A DNA stretch of 35,536 nt. Origin: Candidatus Korarchaeum sp. Its GTDB lineage: Archaea; Korarchaeota; Korarchaeia; Korarchaeales; Korarchaeaceae. Every line of letters starts with the position of its first letter. Position 1 is the first letter of the stretch. Shown here one piece after another: positions 30,303 to 35,536 of the stretch. Where the stretch lies: contig JAJHQZ010000009.1 in NCBI GenBank assembly GCA_020833055.1, positions 1 to 35,536 of the forward strand, read 5' to 3'. A program made the translations under genes and the position numbers. The notes beneath the pieces were generated by a model that ran no database searches, was not told the origin of the DNA, and was given only the letters and a program-made list of their open reading frames with translations.

Positions 30303-30827
30303 ATCTACGGTGACGTAATGATCCTCCCCCATGTAGAGGATCGGCTTAACCCTCTCTACATCTATTATGTTCCCCCTTAGCTCCCCCCTCAGGTAGAGGG
30401 ACCTGACCTCCCCTATGAAGAGATCGTGATCCCCGACCTTCACAATATCTTCGAGTGAGCATTCGAAAGATGCATATGCTTCCTGCAATATATATGCCCC
30501 GAATTCCCCCCTAATCGGGTTTATCCCAGCTCTCCTTATCTTCTCCTCCCCCAGTTCATTGAAAGAAGTCCTGCCGCAAGTGTGAAGGGAATCGAGGAGC
30601 TCGAATGGGAGGAAGTTTATCCCGAACCTCCCGCTCTCAACTATAAGCTTATATGTAGCTCTCTTAGGGCTTATAGCTACACCGTAGAACGGAGGGTCCA
30701 CGCTAAGGGGCGTGTGCCAAGCTGCTGCCATGGCGTTAGCTCTCCCCTCCCTATCCTCGCTCGTCACTAGGACTGAGTTCTTCGGATATGATAGGAGGTG
30801 GAAGAAGCTTATCGGTAACTTCCTCAT
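30258..30827 (-). CDS. Flavin reductase family protein (FMN-binding split barrel)
   Basis: 189 residues from ATG 30827, which overlaps the stop of the nitroreductase gene (ATGA) behind GAGGTGG; GTG 30836 is an alternative. The family pattern is clear: 'NSVLVTSEDREGRANAMAAA' and 'WHTPLSVDPPFYGVAISP', 'SGRFGINFLPFELLDSLHTC', and 'DHDLFIGEVRSLY'. It binds FMN and is expected to reduce flavin or act with a partner flavoenzyme. The gene order (nitroreductase then flavin reductase) supports joint function. Confidence 0.88.
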   Translation of the reverse strand: MRKLPISFFHLLSYPKNSVLVTSEDREGRANAMAAAWHTPLSVDPPFYGVAISPKRATYKLIVESGRFGINFLPFELLDSLHTCGRTSFNELGEEKIRRAGINPIRGEFGAYILQEAYASFECSLEDIVKVGDHDLFIGEVRSLYLRGELRGNIIDVERVKPILYMGEDHYVTVDSGSLRRGRILQGIH

Positions 30828-31342
30828 GGCTTCCACCTCTCCCCATACTTATTCAGGTGAGTTATCTCGCTGAGCTCCTTCCTCCTAGGAGGGCTGGGGG
30901 CTTCAGCGGGCCATCCCACTGCTAATACTGCGACTGGCACTTTACCCTCGGGGGCTCCCACTATCTCATTCACCCTCTCCACGTCCCTCAAGCTCTGTAT
31001 CCAAACGGTTCCGAGCCCGAGGGCGTGTGCCGCTAGCATTATATAAGTCGTCACGTTAGCGCAATCAGCTATATAAGATGTCGGTGACTCCCTGGGATCG
31101 CACAGGATCACTAAAGCTAGAGGTGCTTTCCTCAAGGGATAAGCATATCTATGAATCTTCCCGAGCTCCTCTATTACCCTCTTATCCCTCACTATGATGA
31201 ACTCCCATGGTTGAGAGTTCCTAGCGCTGGGAGCGTATCTCGCCACATCCAAGACCCTCTCGATAACTTCATCCCCAACTTCCCTATCCTCGAACTTCCT
31301 CACGCTCCTCCTAGTCAGGAGCAAGTTGAGGCACTCTTCCAT
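30824..31342 (-). CDS. Nitroreductase family protein
   Basis: 172 residues. 'LLTRRSVRKFEDREV' near the N-terminus and 'ARYAPSARNSQPWEFIIV' are the FMN-phosphate and flavin contacts of the nitroreductase fold. 'GLGTVWIQSL' and 'VPVAVLAVGWPAE' complete the fold. It uses NAD(P)H and FMN; the substrate is open, as the family ranges from nitro compounds to flavin-based redox steps. The gene is 26 bases after the PhoU-like regulator and coupled to the flavin reductase. Confidence 0.92.
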   Translation of the reverse strand: MEECLNLLLTRRSVRKFEDREVGDEVIERVLDVARYAPSARNSQPWEFIIVRDKRVIEELGKIHRYAYPLRKAPLALVILCDPRESPTSYIADCANVTTYIMLAAHALGLGTVWIQSLRDVERVNEIVGAPEGKVPVAVLAVGWPAEAPSPPRRKELSEITHLNKYGERWKP

Positions 31343-31368
31343 GCTCCCCCTTACATCAACCGCTCTAT

Positions 31369-32253
31369 TTATAAGAACCTAGGGCTCACTAAATCGCAGA
31401 GATCCTCTATCCTGAAGAGGATATTTATCAGTGGGAGCAGGGATTTCTCAGCTGGCATATCCCTGATTATCCCATTCACCCTCTCCCTCACCTCCAAAGC
31501 CTTCCTGAAATCCTTCAGCTCGAAGGACCTGACCCCCCTATCGAATAAGTCGGAGATCTCCCTCAGCAGATCGGTGCAATCGCAGTCCGATTGAGCTAGC
31601 TCAACTATATTATCAGCTATTAGTTCCATTATCATAGCTGCTATCCTCATATCCAGCAAACTTATGGGATCAGCTCCTATCGCCCCCATTATCTCGGGGC
31701 TCCTCATAGCCCTCCTGATGCTCCTGACTAGAGCGAAGTATATCTTATCAACTTCATCGTCCCTCTCAGCCACCAGAGACATCAGCTCCCTATCCCCCTC
31801 AGCTATCGCATCCCTTAGATCCGAGATCATCCCGGAGATGATGCTCCTCATCCTCAGGAGTAGTTCCATCGGCTTTGCGCTCGAGTGATCCATGAGGCAC
31901 CTCAGGAGGATCCTAGAGGACCCTTCCTCGAGTATCTCCATCCCTATTAGCTTCGATAATGCTTTCTTGAGAGCTTCCAGATCCTCCCTCCTTATCCTCT
32001 CCTTCCTCACCTCTATCTCATCGTACCCATCTAGATAAGCAGCTATTATCTCCCATAGCCCCTCCTCAATCCCTCTAAGATCTATAGATACCTTGGAGGT
32101 GGGCTCCTTAGCTGGGAGGATTATGAGCTCTCCGGAGGATCCCTCCACTATCCTGACCTTCCCTCCCTCTACTCTCCTCACCCAGTCCTTGGGCAGCGTC
32201 ACGGCATAAGAGCTACCTATGGAGATCAGAGACCTCCTGCCCAGGTCCCTCAT
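31369..32253 (-). CDS. AbrB-PhoU fusion regulator
   Basis: 294 residues. An N-terminal AbrB/MazE-type swapped hairpin ('SLISIGSSYAVTLPKDWVRR', about 8-27) precedes two PhoU-like helical segments (about 120-290; acidic 'AERDDEVDKIYFALVR' is the typical metal-cluster helix). This fusion is common in archaea and is annotated as phosphate uptake regulator, but direct DNA targets are not known. No phosphate transporter is near. A perfect inverted repeat covers its start codon, suggesting autoregulation. It is divergent from the ECF-S-like gene. Confidence 0.88.
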   Translation of the reverse strand: MRDLGRRSLISIGSSYAVTLPKDWVRRVEGGKVRIVEGSSGELIILPAKEPTSKVSIDLRGIEEGLWEIIAAYLDGYDEIEVRKERIRREDLEALKKALSKLIGMEILEEGSSRILLRCLMDHSSAKPMELLLRMRSIISGMISDLRDAIAEGDRELMSLVAERDDEVDKIYFALVRSIRRAMRSPEIMGAIGADPISLLDMRIAAMIMELIADNIVELAQSDCDCTDLLREISDLFDRGVRSFELKDFRKALEVRERVNGIIRDMPAEKSLLPLINILFRIEDLCDLVSPRFL

Positions 32254-32279
32254 ATATATCCCCTAATCAGATATATATG
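32251..32279. promoter_or_regulatory. Perfect inverted repeat over the AbrB-PhoU start codon
   Basis: Arms CATATATATC (32251-32260) and GATATATATG (32270-32279) are exact reverse complements around a 9-base spacer (CCCTAATCA). The first arm holds the start codon complement (32251-32253). It is a good candidate operator in the gap shared with the divergent membrane-protein gene. Confidence 0.65.
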
Positions 32280-32347
32280 ATAATATTAACTTAATTCTAT
32301 TTTTACATACGCTTTTAAAATAGTCCCCGGAGATATTAAGGGATATC

Positions 32348-33115
32348 ATGGGGATTGGGGAGAGGGTATCCGCCACTGGCTTGTGCGCAGCCCTCTACGC
32401 AATAGGCTCCTTCCTCACTTCTTACATAGTCTCCCCATTCGGGAGGGGTCAGTTCAGGCCCGCTGTAGTGCTCCCAGCTATATTCTCCATATTGTACGGG
32501 CCTGGTGTCGGTGGACTAGGGGCCGCTATAGGGACTGTGATAGCAGATTCCATGAAGCACGGAGCTCTGTACCTCCCGAGCTTGCTGGCAGCAGCCCCCG
32601 GGAACTTCATAGGCTTCTACATTTTCGGTAAGCTGACTAGAGATTTCAACTGGAGGAAGTTCTCAATAGCTTCCCAGATATCGCTCTGGGTAGGATGCGC
32701 GACTGTAGCCTACCTCTACACGATCGTAATAAGCCTCCTCGGTATGCTGCCTCCCTCACTCACTCCGGAGGATCTATTCATACTAGGAACATCATTGACC
32801 CTCTGGTTCTTCATAACTGAGTACCCCTTCGTCATACTTCTAGTTCCACCTATCCTGAGGGCCCTCAAGTTCAGGGGCGAGCTCGGGGGAGGGCCCTCCT
32901 GGCTCTCATCCCTAGCAATTCCGGGCGCTGTCTTACTAGCTATCTCCCTCATAATAACTTTCACACCAGCTTCCTCAGAGATAATGAGGGGCCTAATCCT
33001 GAAGCTCAACCCATCATATGCCTCGAGCACCCTCCAGCTCATACAGTTGCTCTTCGCTGGCTCTGGAGCTGCTATGACTATCGCTGGCTTCCTCCTCCAA
33101 GTTAGGAGGGCTTAG
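32348..33115 (+). CDS. ECF-transporter S-component-like membrane protein
   Basis: 255 residues with about six helices. 'ALYAIGSFLTSYI', 'GRGQFRPAVVLPAIFSILYG' and 'GVGGLGAAIGTVIADSMKHG' resemble the substrate-binding (S) subunits of energy-coupling-factor vitamin transporters or their archaeal QueT/ThiT-like relatives. The C-terminal third has extra helices. No ECF ATPase or T component is adjacent, so it may rely on distant subunits or act alone. TATA-like 'CTTTTAAAATAG' about 30 bases upstream of ATG 32348. Confidence 0.7.
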   Translation: MGIGERVSATGLCAALYAIGSFLTSYIVSPFGRGQFRPAVVLPAIFSILYGPGVGGLGAAIGTVIADSMKHGALYLPSLLAAAPGNFIGFYIFGKLTRDFNWRKFSIASQISLWVGCATVAYLYTIVISLLGMLPPSLTPEDLFILGTSLTLWFFITEYPFVILLVPPILRALKFRGELGGGPSWLSSLAIPGAVLLAISLIITFTPASSEIMRGLILKLNPSYASSTLQLIQLLFAGSGAAMTIAGFLLQVRRA

Positions 33116-33157
33116 TACCTCAGTCAACCTTAAAAAAATCCACTGTAAGATCCCCCG

Positions 33158-34468
33158 ATGGAAAAGCTGAACAGGCTACTCCTATCCTCCTTTCTCGCTT
33201 CCCTCCTCCTCTCAGCCCTCAAGCTTTACGCAGGACTTGTGACGAATAGCCTCAGCATAATTTCGGAATTCCTCCACTCCTCCTTGGACAGTCTGACCAC
33301 TCTTATCACTCTTCTCTCAGTCAGGTACTCCATGAGGCCCCCCGATGAGACTCATCCCTACGGCCACAGGAAGCTCGATAGCTTAGGAGGGATGCTGGGC
33401 GGCTTCTCCTTAATTATAACGATGATGTGGGTAGTATACGAGGCTCTTAAGAGGATTATCAGCCCACCGGAGATAGAGATAGGCATACTACCAATCTCAG
33501 TCATGCTGATCTCAGTAGCAGTAGATTTGGAGAGGTCTAGAGCCCTGAGGAGAGCCGCTAAACTGACTGGGAGTAGGGCAATAGAATCAGATTCCCTTCA
33601 CTTCTCCAGCGATATACTCACATCTATCACCGTTATACTGAGCCTCCTATTCATAAGGGCAGGTCTCAAGATACTGGACCCGATAACCGGAGTCCTGATA
33701 TCCCTTCTCTTCCTCAGATCAGCTGTTAAGATCACGAAGGATTCCTTATACGACTTGACGGACAGGATAGATCCCAAGATAATTGAGGAGATAAGGGATG
33801 TATGCTTGAGCAAGCCAGGCATAATTTCTGTGGAGAGAGTGAGGGCTAGGAGGGTGGGGAATTTCCTCTTCGCAGATATATCCATTAGAGTGGGCCCCGA
33901 GCACCCGAGCGATGATGAGCTAGCTGAAGCTATAAGGGAGAGGCTGAACATGGATGTGGATCTCATAGTGGAGAGGAGTGTCGAGAGCATAGAGGATTTA
34001 GTGAGGGGGATATCAAAGGGGGTGAGCGGTGTCTTAGATGTGCATGCAGTGAGCATTTCCAAGACGGATGGGGGAAAGAGGGTCTCGCTTCATGCAGTAG
34101 TGGATCCGGGGATAGAGGCCTGGAGGGCTCATGAGATCTCGGATGAGCTGGAGAGGAAAGTTAGGGAGGGGATACCAGGCGTCGTTGAGGCGATAGTTCA
34201 CGTTGATCCAGCTGATCTCCCTATACTAACCCACAGTAAGGATGAGATAGAGGACATGATCAAGAGGAGGGTTGAGGAGATTCTCAAAGGGACGGATTAC
34301 TCCCTCGAATCGCTCAAGGTCGATGAGCCTTGGGTCGTGACCATAAGGATATTGGTCCCCGGGGATGCCGATTTCAAGAGAGTCCACGATTTCACTCATA
34401 GAGTAGAGCTGGCTGTGAGGGAGATAGTACCTAGCGCTAATATAACGGTCCACTTCTCGACTAGGTGA
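33158..34468 (+). CDS. Cation diffusion facilitator metal exporter with extended C-terminus
   Basis: 436 residues. Six-helix CDF transporter: the site-A residues are His40/Asp44 in 'SEFLHSSLDS' and His148/Asp152 in 'DSLHFSSD'; 'ETHPYGHRKLDSLGG' gives the cytosolic metal loop with His66 and His70. Exports Zn(II), Fe(II), Mn(II) or Co(II); HxxxD at the first site favours other metals than the DxxxD type, but selectivity is not certain. The normal cytosolic domain (about 205-280) is followed by about 150 further residues that seem to be another one or two copies of the ferredoxin-like domain ('VSGVLDVHAVSISKTDG', 'VDEPWVVTIRILVPGD'). Confidence 0.9.
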   Translation: MEKLNRLLLSSFLASLLLSALKLYAGLVTNSLSIISEFLHSSLDSLTTLITLLSVRYSMRPPDETHPYGHRKLDSLGGMLGGFSLIITMMWVVYEALKRIISPPEIEIGILPISVMLISVAVDLERSRALRRAAKLTGSRAIESDSLHFSSDILTSITVILSLLFIRAGLKILDPITGVLISLLFLRSAVKITKDSLYDLTDRIDPKIIEEIRDVCLSKPGIISVERVRARRVGNFLFADISIRVGPEHPSDDELAEAIRERLNMDVDLIVERSVESIEDLVRGISKGVSGVLDVHAVSISKTDGGKRVSLHAVVDPGIEAWRAHEISDELERKVREGIPGVVEAIVHVDPADLPILTHSKDEIEDMIKRRVEEILKGTDYSLESLKVDEPWVVTIRILVPGDADFKRVHDFTHRVELAVREIVPSANITVHFSTR

Positions 34469-34472
34469 TATC

Positions 34473-35330
34473 ATGAGGCCCTGGCCCCTCCTCCTCTTGA
34501 TGCTAGCTTCAGGCGACTTGCTGATACAGGTGTCCCCGAGCGAGGTAATAGTGAGCCCGGGGGAGTACTTGAACGTCACGATATTCCTGATGAATAAGGG
34601 GGAGGAGGAGATAAATGTCACGGGTTTCGAGGTGAGAGTCATGCAGAATCTCCCCCTGATCCCTATCTCGATCCCAATCGGTTCTTACAATTTCCCACTG
34701 GAGGAGCCTATATCTCTAGGGGCTGGAGAGAGCAAAGTAATATACAGAGTCTTCGAGGTACCTAGGATAGCTTACTCCGGGGATTTCTCTGTCCTAATAA
34801 CGGCGAAGACTTCCAAAGGAAATAGCACCGCTGAGATGAAGGTATCCATGGGTATCCCGATCAGCTCAGCTATATCGCTCGCGATAACGATCATATTGGA
34901 GGTATCGACAGCCTACTTATTCTATCTGGCATTTAAGAGGAGGATAAAGCCCGAGGATATGATAGAGAGGAGGATAAAGAGGATAAGATCTATAATAGGA
35001 TGGAGGAAATATGATGAGGAGATCTTGAGACTCATCGAGGAGAGGAAGGCTTGGGGGACTTATGATGATGGATATGAGAGGCATTTGGATGCTGTCAGGA
35101 GGGCCGATGAACTAATCTCAATACTCCTGAGGGATCTGAGGGAGGAGGAGAGGAGGATAGAGCTCTCAATAGGAGCAATAAAGCTCGAGATGAGCGATTT
35201 AAAGGAAAAAATTGATAATAAAAATTTGAGATATCTTGAAAAAATTTTAGATAAGAAGGGGAGGATGCTGATGGAAGTGAGGGGCCTTATAACTGAATTG
35301 GAGCGCTCACTGAGCGCTCGAGTTGCGTGA
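34473..35330 (+). CDS. Membrane protein with external beta domain and cytosolic coiled coil
   Basis: 285 residues, 4 bases after the CDF gene. A signal peptide (about 1-17), an Ig/CARDB-like beta region (about 18-125; 'SPGEYLNVTIFLMNKGEEEI'), a membrane helix (about 130-154), then a long charged helical cytosolic part with heptad character (about 158-285). The arrangement resembles archaeal surface or sensor anchors, not a known enzyme. No family recognised. It may be cotranscribed with the metal exporter. Confidence 0.7.
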   Translation: MRPWPLLLLMLASGDLLIQVSPSEVIVSPGEYLNVTIFLMNKGEEEINVTGFEVRVMQNLPLIPISIPIGSYNFPLEEPISLGAGESKVIYRVFEVPRIAYSGDFSVLITAKTSKGNSTAEMKVSMGIPISSAISLAITIILEVSTAYLFYLAFKRRIKPEDMIERRIKRIRSIIGWRKYDEEILRLIEERKAWGTYDDGYERHLDAVRRADELISILLRDLREEERRIELSIGAIKLEMSDLKEKIDNKNLRYLEKILDKKGRMLMEVRGLITELERSLSARVA

Positions 35331-35333
35331 GGT

Positions 35334-35345
35334 ATCCTTATAATT
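35334..35345 (+). promoter_or_regulatory. TATA-like box for the last gene
   Basis: 'ATCCTTATAATT' lies about 30-40 bases before ATG 35374. Confidence 0.4.
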
Positions 35346-35373
35346 AGCTTCCCGAGGGATCATTTGACCGAAT

Positions 35374-35536
35374 ATGGTGGGGACGAGGGTCTTAGCTGTA
35401 TTCCTCGTCGCTCTCTTCCTGCTGGGACCGTTACTCACACTAGCGATAGGGCCCTACACGGCTTCATACCTCATAGAGCTCTATGAGAAATCGAGGAGCG
35501 AGATCTCCTCTATAGTGGGGAATATAACTACTAATA
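35374..35536 (+). CDS. Membrane or secreted protein, cut by window edge
   Basis: Only 54 residues are visible from ATG 35374. They hold a hydrophobic N-terminal segment ('VLAVFLVALFLLGPLLTLAI') and then a polar stretch ('YLIELYEKSRSEISSIVGN') with a glycosylation-type NITT. It is likely an anchored surface protein; the family cannot be read from this part. Confidence 0.5.
   Translation, partial: MVGTRVLAVFLVALFLLGPLLTLAIGPYTASYLIELYEKSRSEISSIVGNITTN

Noticed and set aside
1-35536. tRNA, rRNA, CRISPR, insertion sequence or prophage
   Set aside because: No T-loop-like GTTCRANYC in a cloverleaf context, no regularly spaced repeats and no transposase or integrase motifs were found by eye.

Overview
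The window looks like a chromosome segment of a hyperthermophilic TACK-group archaeon, most likely Korarchaeota-like (inference, not proven). The supports are two neighbouring proteins with the TackOD1 type of multi-zinc domain, very heavy use of AGG/AGA and ATA codons, A/T-rich TATA boxes about 25 bases before starts (many leaderless), frequent GTG/TTG starts, and short or overlapping intergenic gaps. No tRNA, rRNA, CRISPR array, transposase or phage gene was seen.

Layout. 1-1.6 kb: two TackOD1 proteins on the minus strand, the second broken by one base in a C6/G6 run. 1.7-5.5 kb: DMT exporter, class II HMG-CoA reductase overlapping an enolase-superfamily racemase (OSBS/NSAR type), MarC. 5.5-7.4 kb: a gap with small or broken ORFs, a candidate structured RNA (about 6025-6228), MntP-type Mn exporter and superoxide reductase, a metal/oxidative-stress neighbourhood. 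7.4-18 kb: a carboxylate/amino-acid block made of an AEC permease, a LarA-type nickel racemase, DUF2848, a D-glutamate-cyclase-like protein, a diaminopentanoate-dehydrogenase-like oxidoreductase, a maleate-isomerase-like protein and a complete Liv-type ABC importer. These could work together to import and epimerise/catabolise chiral hydroxy or amino acids (inference).

18-24.3 kb: rhomboid protease, a frameshifted MobA-like nucleotidyltransferase, aldo/keto reductase, OsmC, a broken LysO-like gene, a retropepsin-like protein with Asp-to-Asn at the active-site position, a decayed gene, a methanogenesis-marker-8 protein, and the first of two paralogous ~120-residue proteins of unknown family. 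24.3-27.4 kb: MscS channel, an operon of HTH regulator + 48-residue protein + B12/radical-SAM enzyme, then the second unknown paralog.

27.4-35.5 kb: DrrAB-type ABC transporter, secreted glucuronyl C5-epimerase-like protein, flavin reductase/nitroreductase pair, AbrB-PhoU regulator with a perfect inverted repeat on its start codon, an ECF-S-like membrane protein, a CDF metal exporter with an extended C-terminus, and two membrane proteins, the last cut by the window edge.

Two convincing single-base frameshifts lie in G/C runs (about 854-859 and 19907-19916), and several gaps contain smaller frame-broken ORFs. Whether these are sequencing errors, real decay or recoding is the main quality question. 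The most promising unexplained items are the candidate RNA at 6025-6228, the unknown paralog pair flanking the regulator/radical-SAM operon, and the possible chiral-acid gene block.
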